Assembly (NCBI GenBank): GCA_030431485.1
Contig: JAUIIR010000038.1
Location: 1 to 37,488 of the forward strand
DNA length: 37,488 bases
Source: Alphaproteobacteria bacterium
GTDB taxonomy: Bacteria > Pseudomonadota > Alphaproteobacteria > Rhodobacterales > Rhodobacteraceae
Reading direction: 5' to 3'
The position numbers and the translations under genes were made by a program. Below, piece by piece: positions 1 to 8,641 of the stretch; position 1 is the first letter of the stretch, and each line of letters begins with the position of its first letter. The notes beneath the pieces are model-generated. The model did not search any database, was not told the origin of the DNA, and saw only the letters and a program-made list of their open reading frames with translations.

Positions 1-1
1 A

Positions 2-100
2 GCAATTGGTCTTGTCACCCTTATCACTGTCGGCGCTACAATGCCCTATATCCGCAAAGACCGGAAACGCCGCGAAGAGATGGAGAAAAAGAATGACTGA
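2..100 (+). CDS. C-terminal end of a small membrane protein (partial)
   Basis: An open frame enters from the left edge and ends at the TGA at 98-100. The 32 visible residues are a hydrophobic stretch ([17 protein letters not shown]) followed by a very basic and charged tail ([15 protein letters not shown]). That is the usual end of a one-helix membrane protein with a cytoplasmic tail. The frame overlaps the grxD start by 8 bases, so the two are probably translationally coupled in one transcript. The family cannot be named from this fragment. It is too short and truncated to appear as a normal gene call, but its composition and the overlap make chance unlikely. Confidence 0.55.
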   Translation, partial: AIGLVTLITVGATMPYIRKDRKRREEMEKKND

Positions 101-455
101 CGCGAAGCAGATTATCGACGAGACCGTGAAGTCGAATGATGTCGTGCTCTACATGAAAGGCACCAAAACGATGCCGCAATGCGGCTTTTCCAGCAAGGTT
201 GCGGGTGTGTTGAACTACATGGGCGTCGACTATGCGGACGTGAACGTCTTGGCCGATGAAAACATTCGTCAGGGCATCAAGGATTATTCCGACTGGCCGA
301 CGATCCCGCAGCTCTACGTCAAAGGCGAGTTTGTTGGCGGTTGTGACATCATCACCGAAATGACGTTGTCGGGTGAATTGGACCAGCTTTTCGACGAACA
401 GGGCGTATCCTATGACAAGGACGCTGCCGAAAAAATCCGTGAAGCGAATTCGTAA
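93..455 (+). CDS. grxD: Monothiol glutaredoxin, Grx4/GrxD family
   Basis: This is a 120-residue CGFS-type glutaredoxin. The family binds a glutathione-coordinated [2Fe-2S] cluster and passes it to Fe-S target proteins, often with a BolA partner, in the cytoplasm. The CGFS motif is at residues 30-33, preceded by the conserved KGTK segment. It is followed by the WPTIPQLY (cis-proline) segment and the GGCDI glutathione-binding motif. The ATG at 93 was chosen because homologues begin a few residues before the first helix; an upstream in-frame ATG at 6 would add 29 residues of unrelated sequence that is really the upstream gene in another frame. A strong terminator follows. Confidence 0.95.
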   Translation: MTDAKQIIDETVKSNDVVLYMKGTKTMPQCGFSSKVAGVLNYMGVDYADVNVLADENIRQGIKDYSDWPTIPQLYVKGEFVGGCDIITEMTLSGELDQLFDEQGVSYDKDAAEKIREANS

Positions 456-477
456 ACGGCAGTCATCACACGAACGC

Positions 478-506
478 AAAACGGCGCCTCTGCGGGCGCC
501 GTTTTT
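478..506 (+). terminator. Rho-independent terminator after grxD
   Basis: A perfect 9-bp stem (AACGGCGCC / GGCGCCGTT) with a 6-base loop is flanked by AAA on the left and a run of five T on the right. It sits 22 bases after the grxD stop. The A/T flanks are nearly symmetrical, so it may also stop the converging zapA transcript. Confidence 0.9.
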
Positions 507-530
507 GTTTGACCCAAAAAGACCTGCGCC

Positions 531-923
531 CTACCCGGCCTTTTCTTCGACATCGCGCGCCAGCGCTTCGGCACGCGCAGCTATCTCCTGCAGGGACTCG
601 GTCACGTCCGTCGGCACCACAGGCACCTCGATGCGCTCGGGTTCGGGCGGCGGGGCATCTTTAAGGGCCCGCAACTCTGACAGATAGGCAGCCGCACGAT
701 CTTCGGTTTCGCGTAGCTTGTCCTCCAGACCTGCCGTTTTGTCGGCCAGCATCAGGCCGGCCATCAACAGCATCCGGGCTTCGGGAATCCGGCCGACCTG
801 CTGCGCCAGCACCTGCGCTTCGGTGTCAAGCATCCGTGCCGCAGAATGCAGGTATTGCTCTTCGCCTTCCTGACAGGCCACATCAAAGGTGCGACCGCCG
901 ATGGTGATTTCAACTTCGGGCAT
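531..923 (-). CDS. zapA: Cell division protein ZapA
   Basis: A 130-residue ZapA-family protein. ZapA binds FtsZ and promotes bundling of protofilaments in the Z-ring. The N-terminal beta-hairpin has the family pattern (VEITIGGRTFDVAC), then a helix with EEQYLHSAARMLD, then the ARMLLMAGLMLAD helix and a C-terminal coiled coil. It is slightly longer than E. coli ZapA because of an acidic, proline-rich linker (about residues 90-108) and an extra C-terminal helix, which I believe is common in alphaproteobacteria. Its ATG shares one base with the stop of the upstream coiled-coil gene (TGATG), so the two are translationally coupled. Confidence 0.9.
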   Translation of the reverse strand: MPEVEITIGGRTFDVACQEGEEQYLHSAARMLDTEAQVLAQQVGRIPEARMLLMAGLMLADKTAGLEDKLRETEDRAAAYLSELRALKDAPPPEPERIEVPVVPTDVTESLQEIAARAEALARDVEEKAG

Positions 924-1465
924 CAGTTTGCCTCCTCAGTGTCTGCAGCGGCTTCAAGCAACGGCGTCAGAGTTTCAACGATGGCCCGGGTTTCCGCCAC
1001 ATCGACAGAACGTGCCGCGCGCAGGCCTTCGAGCTCGGCCAACATCGCCTTATTTATCAGATGCGGCTCGCCAACATTTTCAGCCAATGCCTTGCGCAGC
1101 TCTTCATTCGTAGCTCGGAGCATCTCGTTGGACTGGCGCAGCCGTTGCAGATCAAGATCCAGCTTTGCCACGTCGATCGAGGCGGCCTCGGCCGGAGCTG
1201 TTGCCGCAGCTTCGGCTTTGGCCGCTTCAAGCTCTTGACGATGGGTCTCATGTAGCTTGCGCACCCGTTCTTCCAACTGAGCGTTGGCAAGCTTTTCTTC
1301 TTCAAGCGCCTCGCGGAGCTTCGCGACCTCTTCTGGGTCGATCTCTGGCGCTGTGGGCACCGCGCTTGCGGCTTCAGCCGCGCGCTCTTCCAGCCGCACG
1401 ACACCCTGCGCCACCCTGTCCAACGCCGCCGTGATGCGATGCTGCAACTCGTCAATTTGGGTCAT
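923..1465 (-). CDS. Coiled-coil protein coupled to zapA
   Basis: A 180-residue protein that is almost wholly alpha-helical and highly charged (E, A, L, R, K). Long heptad-like runs cover about residues 5-25 and 45-150, interrupted by an Ala/Pro-rich linker near residue 38 and another near 90. There are no membrane segments and no signal peptide. The stop overlaps the zapA start by one base, so a cell-division or FtsZ-related role is plausible by context only. I do not recognise a named family. Amino-acid composition alone would also fit a general scaffolding coiled coil. Confidence 0.8.
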   Translation of the reverse strand: MTQIDELQHRITAALDRVAQGVVRLEERAAEAASAVPTAPEIDPEEVAKLREALEEEKLANAQLEERVRKLHETHRQELEAAKAEAAATAPAEAASIDVAKLDLDLQRLRQSNEMLRATNEELRKALAENVGEPHLINKAMLAELEGLRAARSVDVAETRAIVETLTPLLEAAADTEEAN

Positions 1466-1490
1466 ATGCCTGATCCCCGTTTTGTTGTTT

Positions 1491-1518
1491 GTCCGACCGC
1501 ATTGCGAGGGGGTCAGAC
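1491..1518 (-). other. Stem-loop in the leader of the coiled-coil/zapA transcript
   Basis: On the minus strand GTCTGACC pairs with GGTCGGAC (one G-U pair) around a 12-base loop, 26 bases upstream of the coiled-coil start codon. On the plus strand the same element has one mismatch and is followed by six T, so a short plus-strand terminator is an alternative reading. Function is unknown. Confidence 0.3.
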
Positions 1519-1628
1519 GCTTTTTTCCGTGCTCTCGAAACGAATCGCTCCGTCCTCTTAATGTGAAAGTTTAACAATCCGCCGTGGAAAATGCGCCCCC
1601 TTATGCGCATGTGGCGGGCCCGTGCCGC

Positions 1629-1656
1629 TTGAACTCTGCCGTCACACTGGTATGAG
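1629..1656 (+). promoter_or_regulatory. Possible sigma-70 promoter of tkt
   Basis: TTGAAC (-35-like) is separated by 16 bases from TATGAG (-10-like), about 50 bases before the tkt GTG. Both hexamers match the consensus at four of six positions. This is a visual match only. Confidence 0.35.
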
Positions 1657-1704
1657 CGCCCTCAAAGACCCCTTTTGCCTCTATCATGAAGGACGAGACG
1701 GCCT

Positions 1705-3750
1705 GTGGATATCGAGACCCTCAAAGCCCAGAACCCCGACCATTGGAACAAGGCTGCCGCCATTCGCGCCTTGACACTGGACGCAGTCGCTGCCGCCAAT
1801 TCCGGTCACTCGGGCATGCCCATCGGCATGGCGGATGTGGCCACCGTGCTCTACGAAAAGCACCTGAAATTCGATGCGGCACACCCCGATTGGCACGATC
1901 GCGACCGGTTCATCCTGTCGGCAGGTCACGGCTCGATGCTGCTCTATTCACTGCTCTACCTTGTGGGCGATCCCGAAATCACGCTGGATCAGGTCAAGAA
2001 CTTCCGTCAGTGGGGCGCCAAAACGGCGGGCCATCCCGAGAACTTCCTGGCGCAAGCCATTGAAACCACAACAGGTCCTTTGGGTCAGGGCATCGCCAAT
2101 TCGGTTGGATTTGCAATGGCCGAAGAAGCGCTACGTGCCCGGTTCGGCAAAAAGCTTGTCGATCACTACACCTATGTCATCGCCGGAGACGGCTGCCTGA
2201 TGGAAGGTGTGAGCCACGAGGCCATCGGCATTGCCGGGCGTCAGGAACTGTCAAAGTTGATCGTCTTCTGGGACAACAACAACATCACCATCGACGGCAC
2301 CGTCGAACTGTCTGATCGCACCGATCAGATCGGACGCTTTACGGCGGCGGGCTGGCATGTTCAGGAGATCGACGGCCACAGCCCCGATGAGATCGACGCA
2401 GCCATCACGGCAGCCAAAAAGGACAAACGTCCGTCGATGATTGCGTGCAAGACACATATCGCTTTGGGTCACGCGGCACAGGACACCTCCAAAGGTCACG
2501 GTGCTCTGACCAATGCCGACCAGAACGCAGAGGCCAAGGCAGGTTGGGGCTGGACCACAGGTCCGTTTGAAGTACCCGCAGACATCAAGTCGGCATGGGA
2601 AGCAATTGGCAGCCGCGGTGCCGCCGAGCGCGCCGAATGGGAGGCCCGTCTTGCGGCCATGTCGGCATCACGTCAGGCCGAGTTTGCCCGCACAATGGCA
2701 GGTGAGGCGCCGAAAAAGCTGTCCTCGACCATCAAGGCGCTGAAGAAGCAAATTAGCGAAACCGCACCCAAGGTGGCGACCCGCAAAAGCTCTGAAATGG
2801 TGCTTGAGGTGGTCAACCCGATTCTGCCGGAAACCTTTGGCGGCTCGGCAGACCTCACAGGGTCAAACAACACCAAGACCGGTGATCTGGGTGTGTTCGA
2901 TATCGACAACCGCAAGGGCCGCTACATGTATTGGGGCATCCGTGAGCACGGCATGGCCGCCGCGATGAACGGAATGGCGCTGCACGGTGGCATTCGCCCC
3001 TATGGCGGCACCTTCATGTGCTTCACCGATTATGCCCGTCCTTCGATGCGTCTCTCCGCCCTGATGCAGGTGCCGACCGTCTATGTCATGACGCATGACA
3101 GCATCGGTCTCGGCGAAGACGGTCCGACCCACCAGCCAGTCGAACATCTGGCGATCAGCCGCGCGACGCCCAATACGCTGGTGTTCCGCCCTGCCGACAC
3201 TGTGGAAACCGCAGAGGCGTGGGAAATCGCGCTGACTCAGACCAAGACGCCGTCGGTCCTGTCGCTGACCCGTCAAAACCTTGCCACCGTGCGGACCGAA
3301 CACAAGACCAAGAACATGGTCTCACAAGGCGCCTACGTTCTGGCCGATGCCGAAGGCAAGCGTCAGGCGATCCTGATGGCGACCGGCTCGGAAGTCGAGA
3401 TTGCAATGGCCGCGCGCGACATCCTGCATGACGAAGGCATCGGCACGCGAGTTGTCTCCATGCCCTGCTGGGAATTGTTCGAGGCGCAGGACGAGGCGTA
3501 TCGCAAGCGCGTGCTGCCGGGTGGTCCGGTGCGTGTGGCCGTTGAGGCCGGTATCCGCTTTGGCTGGGACCGTTGGCTGTTTGGCGAGCGTGGCAAGCGC
3601 GAAAAGTCAGGCTTCGTCGGAATGCATGGCTTTGGTGCCTCTGCACCGGCGGAAACCCTGTACGAACAATTCGGCATCACCGCAGAAGCGGTCGCACAGA
3701 AGGTGCGCGATCTGGTGGAAGGCCGCTGGCAATCTGATCCACGCGCGTAA
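1705..3750 (+). CDS. tkt: Transketolase
   Basis: A full-length transketolase of 681 residues. It uses thiamine diphosphate to transfer two-carbon ketol units in the pentose phosphate and, where present, Calvin cycles. Visible landmarks are the N-terminal NSGHSGMP, the [15 protein letters not shown] helix, [11 protein letters not shown], the thiamine-diphosphate motif starting GDG (161-163) and ending NNN (191-193), [12 protein letters not shown] with the catalytic Glu, and [18 protein letters not shown]. The start is a GTG, supported by AAGGA about 12 bases upstream and by homologues beginning just before the first helix. It is divergent from the coiled-coil/zapA pair. Proximity to two gap genes fits a central-carbon neighbourhood, though the genes are not one operon. 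Confidence 0.97.
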   Translation: MDIETLKAQNPDHWNKAAAIRALTLDAVAAANSGHSGMPIGMADVATVLYEKHLKFDAAHPDWHDRDRFILSAGHGSMLLYSLLYLVGDPEITLDQVKNFRQWGAKTAGHPENFLAQAIETTTGPLGQGIANSVGFAMAEEALRARFGKKLVDHYTYVIAGDGCLMEGVSHEAIGIAGRQELSKLIVFWDNNNITIDGTVELSDRTDQIGRFTAAGWHVQEIDGHSPDEIDAAITAAKKDKRPSMIACKTHIALGHAAQDTSKGHGALTNADQNAEAKAGWGWTTGPFEVPADIKSAWEAIGSRGAAERAEWEARLAAMSASRQAEFARTMAGEAPKKLSSTIKALKKQISETAPKVATRKSSEMVLEVVNPILPETFGGSADLTGSNNTKTGDLGVFDIDNRKGRYMYWGIREHGMAAAMNGMALHGGIRPYGGTFMCFTDYARPSMRLSALMQVPTVYVMTHDSIGLGEDGPTHQPVEHLAISRATPNTLVFRPADTVETAEAWEIALTQTKTPSVLSLTRQNLATVRTEHKTKNMVSQGAYVLADAEGKRQAILMATGSEVEIAMAARDILHDEGIGTRVVSMPCWELFEAQDEAYRKRVLPGGPVRVAVEAGIRFGWDRWLFGERGKREKSGFVGMHGFGASAPAETLYEQFGITAEAVAQKVRDLVEGRWQSDPRA

Positions 3751-3758
3751 CGCATATT

Positions 3759-3789
3759 TTGGGCGGCTTTGCACAGTAGAGCCGCCCAA
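3759..3789. terminator. Hairpin between convergent tkt and the 96-residue gene
   Basis: A perfect 10-bp stem (TTGGGCGGCT / AGCCGCCCAA) with an 11-base loop starts 8 bases after the tkt stop. There is no good T-tract on either strand, so it may be a 3'-end protecting hairpin rather than an intrinsic terminator. Confidence 0.55.
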
Positions 3790-3838
3790 CCGCGATGCAT
3801 CGCAAGAACGCGTTGACGCGATTCAGGTCTTTTGACCT

Positions 3839-4129
3839 TCAGCGGAGATCGGCATCGCAGCCCGCTTGCAAGGCGCGCTGCGACAGGCTCGGTGGATCGC
3901 GCTGTACGATCAACCGCACCGGATCGCGGTTGCAAAACACAACTAACTGATCGCCATTCTCAACCACTGTGAATCCGCGCCGCTGCACTTCACGCAGAAA
4001 GGCGCTTCGGCCCACAAGCCGCTCCACATCGCGGGCAGAACGTTGGATGACGCCGCCGCGTCCCACGGCTTCGGCAGAAAACACGGTGCGCAACCATTTG
4101 TCGGGTTCAAGATAGCTGGGTATGGTCAT
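3839..4129 (-). CDS. Small conserved hypothetical protein
   Basis: A 96-residue soluble protein with no signal peptide or membrane helix. The core reads GGVIQRSARDVERLVGR, then FLREVQRRGF, then QLVVFCN, suggesting a compact alpha/beta fold with one Cys in a hydrophobic strand. I recall similar short proteins in Roseobacter-group genomes carrying the name phosphoribosylanthranilate isomerase; that name cannot be right, because 96 residues is far too short for that TIM barrel. The ATG at 4129 is preferred over one at 4150, which would add seven residues that do not look like part of the protein. It lies 44 bases after the DUF808 gene on the same strand, so it may be the last gene of that operon. 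Confidence 0.65.
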   Translation of the reverse strand: MTIPSYLEPDKWLRTVFSAEAVGRGGVIQRSARDVERLVGRSAFLREVQRRGFTVVENGDQLVVFCNRDPVRLIVQRDPPSLSQRALQAGCDADLR

Positions 4130-4173
4130 ACCCCTGCATAGCGCCCGCAAGGTTAAGAGCGGATTAACGCTGG

Positions 4174-5130
4174 TCAGGCGCCCTTTGGCATGACTGCGGT
4201 CCAGATCGGGCCAATGATCTTGACCCCAATCGGGATCAGGATCAGCCCCCAGATGAAGCCCAGCACAAAATCAATCCCTGCTGTGATGGCCCATTCCAGG
4301 AAGGGCTGCCCACCGCCATACTCAACTGCGATATGATGGATTGTGTCTTCCGGAACGTGCCAGCCCATCTGCGCGATAGAATGCACGATGATCGACCCGC
4401 CGACCCAGAGCATGGCCGCTGTGCCCACAACGGTCAGTGTTTTCAAAAGCCACGGCATGAACTTCACGATGCCACGCCCCAATGCGCGTGTCACACCAAG
4501 ACGTCCTACCTGGGTGAGCCACAGGCCGACATCATCCATTTTCACAATGATCGCCACAGCGCCATAGACCGCGAGCGTCACCATGATCCCGACCAATGCC
4601 AGCGTCGCGCCCTGCATCCAGATATTGCCCTCTTCGATCACCGACAACGCAATCGTCATGATTTCCGCCGACAGAATGAAGTCAGTCTTGATCGCGCCTT
4701 TGACCTTTTCTTCCTCGATATGCATGGGGTCGGCGATGTCGTGGCTGCCATCCGGCCCGCCGGTGTGATCGTCATGTGGCATCAGCACATGCACGATTTT
4801 TTCCGCCCCCTCAAAACACAGGTAGCTGCCACCGAGGATCAGCAAGGGCGGAATCATCCAGGGCGCAAAACTCGACATCAGCAGCGCTGCCGGAAGTAGG
4901 AACACCAGCTTGTTGATCAAAGAGCCGCGCGCAATCCGCCAAATGATCGGTAACTCGCGCGCCGGTTCAAATCCCTGGAGGTATTTTGGCGTCACAGCCG
5001 CGTCGTCGATCAGAACGCCGGCTGTTTTCGACCCAGCTTTTGCAGCCGCTGCGCCAATATCGTCAACCGAGGCCGCCGCCACCTTTGCGATGCCTGCGAC
5101 GTCGTCCAACAGCGCCAACAATCCACTCAT
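4174..5130 (-). CDS. DUF808 family inner-membrane protein (YedI-like)
   Basis: A 318-residue multi-pass protein of the DUF808/YedI family, whose function is unknown. The start MSGLLALLDDVA is diagnostic of the family, as are the Ala-rich N-terminal amphipathic region, KTAGVLIDDAAVTP, and the ARELPIIWRIARGSL segment before the first membrane helices (about residues 72-106). A charged loop with EEEKVKGAIKTDFILSAEI precedes further helices to the C-terminus. The start at 5130 has AAGGAG about 8 bases upstream; the longer open frame to 5244 is just the downstream end of doxX read in another frame. Only 11 bases separate it from the doxX-like gene, so the pair is an operon. Confidence 0.88.
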   Translation of the reverse strand: MSGLLALLDDVAGIAKVAAASVDDIGAAAAKAGSKTAGVLIDDAAVTPKYLQGFEPARELPIIWRIARGSLINKLVFLLPAALLMSSFAPWMIPPLLILGGSYLCFEGAEKIVHVLMPHDDHTGGPDGSHDIADPMHIEEEKVKGAIKTDFILSAEIMTIALSVIEEGNIWMQGATLALVGIMVTLAVYGAVAIIVKMDDVGLWLTQVGRLGVTRALGRGIVKFMPWLLKTLTVVGTAAMLWVGGSIIVHSIAQMGWHVPEDTIHHIAVEYGGGQPFLEWAITAGIDFVLGFIWGLILIPIGVKIIGPIWTAVMPKGA

Positions 5131-5141
5131 ACCTGTTCTCC

Positions 5142-5543
5142 TTACCGGGCCTTGCCCAAGACATAGCGCCCCGGCCCGTGGGCTGCCAGCACAAGGCACC
5201 CGCCTGCAATGGCCCAGTTCTTCACGAAGATGCTCAACTGCCACGGATCAGAAGGGATCAAGTGGAAAACACTGGTTGCGGCGCAGTAAAGCGCCAGCAA
5301 GGCCGCGACCGGTCGAACTGCCCAGCCTGCCAGAAGCAAAACACCACAGACCCCGTTGAGCACCAGCGCAGGCCATATCAGACTGGCCGACAGCCCCCGG
5401 TCAGTTAAAAGCTCCATCGCTGCATTTGGATCAACGGTCTTCTGAATCGCGCCCGCAAGAAACAAAAGCGCGATCAGCCCCCGCCCCATCAATACCGCGA
5501 CATCCGCCAGCACAGGCATTATTTCCGATTCCGCATCATCCAT
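5142..5543 (-). CDS. DoxX family membrane protein
   Basis: A 133-residue protein with four predicted membrane helices (about residues 10-30, 55-75, 77-95 and 103-122). It has the DoxX-family pattern: GRGLIALLFLAGAIQK at the start, a central LVLNGVCGVLLLAGW, and RPVAALLALYCAATSVFH. Family members have been tied to redox or sulfur metabolism and to oxidoreductase membrane complexes, but no specific reaction can be assigned here. It is the first gene of a two- or three-gene operon with the DUF808 protein. A second in-frame ATG nine residues in is an alternative start. Confidence 0.85.
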   Translation of the reverse strand: MDDAESEIMPVLADVAVLMGRGLIALLFLAGAIQKTVDPNAAMELLTDRGLSASLIWPALVLNGVCGVLLLAGWAVRPVAALLALYCAATSVFHLIPSDPWQLSIFVKNWAIAGGCLVLAAHGPGRYVLGKAR

Positions 5544-5571
5544 GGCGTGTTACCGCAAACTGTCCGAGGAC

Positions 5572-5614
5572 GTTAGCGCCATCATGCACCCGATCCACAC
5601 CTTTTGCGCTAACA
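5572..5614. promoter_or_regulatory. Paired LacI-type half-sites upstream of gap1
   Basis: GTTAGCGC at 5572-5579 and its reverse complement GCGCTAAC at 5606-5613 form an inverted repeat. The CG centres are 30 bases apart, close to three helical turns. The same TGTTAGCG core recurs before gap2 and next to aglE. The bound protein is unknown; a LacI-family regulator of central carbon metabolism is the natural candidate. Confidence 0.4.
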
Positions 5615-5698
5615 TACTGTCAAATAATGTCTTTTTTACTTTGCGGCTGCAGCATACATCCGTATACGAGCGGCAACGCACAGCGCAGGAGACATCCC

Positions 5699-6703
5699 AT
5701 GACCGTCACACTTGGAATCAACGGTTTCGGTCGGATCGGCCGCTGCACCCTCGCCCATATCGCCGAAAGCTCGCGCAACGATGTGCAGGTGGTCAAGATC
5801 AACGCCACGGGCCCGATTGAGACAAACGCGCATCTGCTGCGCTATGACAGCGTGCACGGTCGTTTTGGTGGCGACGTGTCCATCAAGGGCAACACGATGG
5901 ACCTTGGACGTGGTCCGATGGAAGTCTTTTCAACCTACGATCCGCAGGAACTCGACTGGTCTGGCTGTGACGTGGTTCTCGAATGCACCGGCAAATTCAA
6001 TGACGGCGACAAAGCCAGCGTTCACATGGAGCGGGGCGCGAAATCGGTTCTGATCTCGGCGCCAGCGAAGAACGTTCAGAAAACCATTGTCTACGGCGTG
6101 AACCACCGGTCCCTGGTCGACGGCGACACTATGATCTCGAACGGGTCCTGCACAACCAACTGCCTCGCGCCTCTGGCCAAGGTTCTGGACGAAGCGCTGG
6201 GGATCGAGTCGGGCATCATGACCACGATCCACTCCTACACCGGAGATCAACCAACGCTGGACCGGCGCCACGCCGACCTCTACCGCGCGCGTGCGGCGGC
6301 AATGGCGATGATCCCAACCTCCACCGGAGCCGCCAAAGCCCTGGGCGAGGTTCTGCCCAAACTCAAGGGCAAGCTTGATGGGTCTGCTGTGCGGGTTCCG
6401 ACACCGAATGTCTCGGCTGTCGATCTCACTTTCTATGTCGGCAAAGATGTCACTGTCGACGACGTCAACGAAGTTGTGCGCGAAGCTGCCGCGACCCATA
6501 TGGGCACGGTTCTGGCCTACGATCCCGAGCCCAAGGTGTCTATCGACTTCAACCACACCACACAGTCGTCCATCTTCGCCCCCGACCAGACCAAAGTGGT
6601 CGGCAAGCGGATGGTGCGCGTGCTGGCGTGGTACGACAATGAATGGGGCTTCTCGGCGCGGATGGCGGATGTCGCAGGCGCAATGGGTCGGCTGCTGCAC
6701 TGA
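5699..6703 (+). CDS. gap: Glyceraldehyde-3-phosphate dehydrogenase, GapB-like paralogue (gap1)
   Basis: A 334-residue class I GAPDH that interconverts glyceraldehyde 3-phosphate and 1,3-bisphosphoglycerate. Visible are the Rossmann motif INGFGRIGR, catalytic Cys151 in NGSCTTNC, His178 in TIHSYTGDQ and the WYDNEWGF C-terminal signature. The residue that normally binds the adenosine ribose and favours NAD (Asp after INx, position 36) is Ala here (INATGP). Bacillus GapB, the NADP-preferring gluconeogenic enzyme, also has Ala at this place and shares the CTGKFN segment, so an NADP(H)-linked or dual-cofactor role is inferred. The ATG at 5699 has GGAG upstream; the longer open frame to 5426 is the antisense of doxX. 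A strong terminator follows. Confidence 0.95.
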   Translation: MTVTLGINGFGRIGRCTLAHIAESSRNDVQVVKINATGPIETNAHLLRYDSVHGRFGGDVSIKGNTMDLGRGPMEVFSTYDPQELDWSGCDVVLECTGKFNDGDKASVHMERGAKSVLISAPAKNVQKTIVYGVNHRSLVDGDTMISNGSCTTNCLAPLAKVLDEALGIESGIMTTIHSYTGDQPTLDRRHADLYRARAAAMAMIPTSTGAAKALGEVLPKLKGKLDGSAVRVPTPNVSAVDLTFYVGKDVTVDDVNEVVREAAATHMGTVLAYDPEPKVSIDFNHTTQSSIFAPDQTKVVGKRMVRVLAWYDNEWGFSARMADVAGAMGRLLH

Positions 6704-6766
6704 TCTTTAAGTTGGTTCGCCATTCCAATAGTTCCGCCGATAGACGAGAAACGGTCAATTTTTCAT

Positions 6767-6802
6767 CCGCCCCTGTCGAGACTGCTTCGACAGGGGCGGT
6801 TT
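6767..6802 (+). terminator. Terminator after gap1
   Basis: A perfect 13-bp stem (CCGCCCCTGTCGA / TCGACAGGGGCGG) with a 7-base loop is followed by TTT. It starts 64 bases after the gap1 stop. Confidence 0.85.
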
Positions 6803-6925
6803 CGCATTTAGCAGCCGCGTTTACTCCCTGTGCATTGTTCTGCACCGCGGCTGCGTTTTTCTCTCGGCGTCTGCTCTGCTAGGCTCCTCGGAATCCATCC
6901 GTTGATACCGCGAGGAGAGCAGAGC

Positions 6926-8185
6926 GTGACGCATATCTTTTCAGGCATCTGGGCGCTGTTGCTGGGCATCGTCTTCATCATGCTGGGAAACGGCATGCAC
7001 TTCACATTGATTGGTCTGCGCGGCGCCATCGAAGGATTCTCCGCCAGCGAGTTGGCCATCGTCGCCTCGGGCTATTTTCTGGGTTTTTTGTCTGGCGCAC
7101 GGCTGACACCAGGGATGATCAAACGCGTGGGGCATGTGCGCGTCTTCGCGGCGCTTGGCAGCTTCATGTCGGCAGGTCTGATCGCGTTCCCGCTTCTGAC
7201 CGATCCGATCCTCTGGACCCTTTTGCGCGTGCTTGTCGGCTTCTGCATGTCCGGCATCTACGTCACCGCCGAAAGCAGGCTCAACGCCTCGGCCACCAAT
7301 GAGACGCGGGGCAAAGTTCTGTCCGCGTACATGATCGCTCAGACGCTTGGCATTATTGGCGCTCAAGGTCTTCTGACCCTTGGTGAAGCCGCAACGGCAG
7401 GCCTGTTCATCGGAGCGTCGATCCTTGTGTCGATTTCCTTTGGACCCATCCTGCTGTCTGTTACACCGACACCTGCGGCGGACGTCACCCGCCCGATGCC
7501 GCTAAAAACGTTGTTCAAGGGGTCCCCCCTGGGCACGGTCGGCATTTTTCTGCTGGGCACGATCTACGCCACCCAATCCGGCATGGGCGCCGTTTACGGC
7601 ACACAGGTCGGCATGAGTGCGAATGAAATTTCCCTGTTCATTGCGATGCTATTTGGCGGAGCGTTGCTGCTCCAGGTTCCCATTGGCTGGCTGTCTGATC
7701 GCATGGATCGCCGAGCGCTGATCCTTGGGTGTTCGGCCTTGGGAGCCGCGTTCTGTATCCTCGGATGGATCAATGGTGGCAGTGTTGTGCTCTTGATGGG
7801 AGCGGCCTTTCTGACCGGCGGCGTCACCACGCCGCTTTATGCCCTGATCCTCGCCTACACCAATGATGCCCTAGATGCCGAGGACATGCCCGCCGCGTCC
7901 GGCGGTCTGGTTCTCACCTTCGGGATCGGCGCGATTCTGGGTCCGCTCGGCGCGGGCAGCGCAATGGAGGCCCTTGGCCCACAAGCGTTCTGGCTGGTGT
8001 TGGGCGTTCTGTTTATCGCCATCACAGCTTACTCCGCCTACCGTATGACACAACGCCCGGCAGCACCCGTCAGCGAGACCGACAGCTACCTCGGTGTTGT
8101 CCCAACCGCATCCCCGGTTGCGGTCGAGGCTGCGGGCGCGTGGGCTGTTGAACAGGCCGAGATCGAGCGCGAAGCAGAAGCCTGA
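6926..8185 (+). CDS. MFS transporter, YcaD-like
   Basis: A 419-residue major facilitator protein with about twelve hydrophobic segments. Features matching the YcaD-like subfamily are SGYFLGFLSGARL followed by KRVGHVRVF, an acidic residue in helix 4 context (VTAESRLN), NETRGKVLSAYM after it, and the central WLSDRMDRR loop between helices 8 and 9. The substrate is unknown. I chose the GTG at 6926 because GAGGAG lies 8 bases upstream and the first membrane helix begins a few residues later. The ATG at 6830 would add 32 residues with no match to transporter N-termini. The C-terminal tail is acidic and cytoplasmic. It is a single-gene unit after the gap1 terminator. Confidence 0.88.
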   Translation: MTHIFSGIWALLLGIVFIMLGNGMHFTLIGLRGAIEGFSASELAIVASGYFLGFLSGARLTPGMIKRVGHVRVFAALGSFMSAGLIAFPLLTDPILWTLLRVLVGFCMSGIYVTAESRLNASATNETRGKVLSAYMIAQTLGIIGAQGLLTLGEAATAGLFIGASILVSISFGPILLSVTPTPAADVTRPMPLKTLFKGSPLGTVGIFLLGTIYATQSGMGAVYGTQVGMSANEISLFIAMLFGGALLLQVPIGWLSDRMDRRALILGCSALGAAFCILGWINGGSVVLLMGAAFLTGGVTTPLYALILAYTNDALDAEDMPAASGGLVLTFGIGAILGPLGAGSAMEALGPQAFWLVLGVLFIAITAYSAYRMTQRPAAPVSETDSYLGVVPTASPVAVEAAGAWAVEQAEIEREAEA

Positions 8186-8339
8186 GTTCGTAAAAATCGG
8201 CGGAAAACAGCTCTAAACCAAAGTTAAAGGGACGCGGTTTGGGACCGCCGACCAATATCGGCAGCGCAAATCTTGGACAATCTTCAGGGCACCGGCGCCG
8301 CACATCGCGGCACTGCATGACCCTAAAAGGAGACATCCC

Positions 8340-8591
8340 ATGACCCGCATTCTCGCCCTTGCCCTCGCTCTCGCCCTGCCCGCTTCGGCCTTCGCATCCA
8401 GCGACGACTCGATGCTCAGCACGGAACGGATGACCGAAATCCGCTCCAACCTGACCGAAGAAGGTTACGAAGTGCGCAAGATCGACATGGAGGACGGCAT
8501 GATCGAAGCCTATGTGCTGAAAGATGGCCAGCGTCTTGAGCTCTATCTCGATGCCGCTCTGAACGTGGTTGGCACCAAGGTCGACGACTGA
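8340..8591 (+). CDS. Small secreted PepSY-domain protein
   Basis: An 83-residue protein with a clear signal peptide (Ala/Leu-rich core, likely cleavage after AFA, about residue 19). The mature part is a single PepSY-like domain: LTEEGYEVRKIDMEDGMIEAY, then LELYLDAALNVVGTKVDD. PepSY domains are small periplasmic modules, often found with peptidases, redox membrane proteins or sensor kinases. AGGAG sits about 9 bases before the ATG. Fifty bases separate it from the cytochrome b561 gene, and the set reads as one operon with the membrane LuxR gene. A role as a periplasmic partner or sensor of the cytochrome is inferred from context only. Confidence 0.85.
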   Translation: MTRILALALALALPASAFASSDDSMLSTERMTEIRSNLTEEGYEVRKIDMEDGMIEAYVLKDGQRLELYLDAALNVVGTKVDD

Positions 8592-8641
8592 TCCCATAAG
8601 CCCTGTGCGCACCGCACGGGCCACCACTCTCGGAGCCTGAC

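Noticed and set aside
1466..1704. 6S RNA next to zapA
   Set aside because: 6S RNA often lies near zapA, but I could not find a long closing stem with a central bubble here; only a short leader hairpin is visible.
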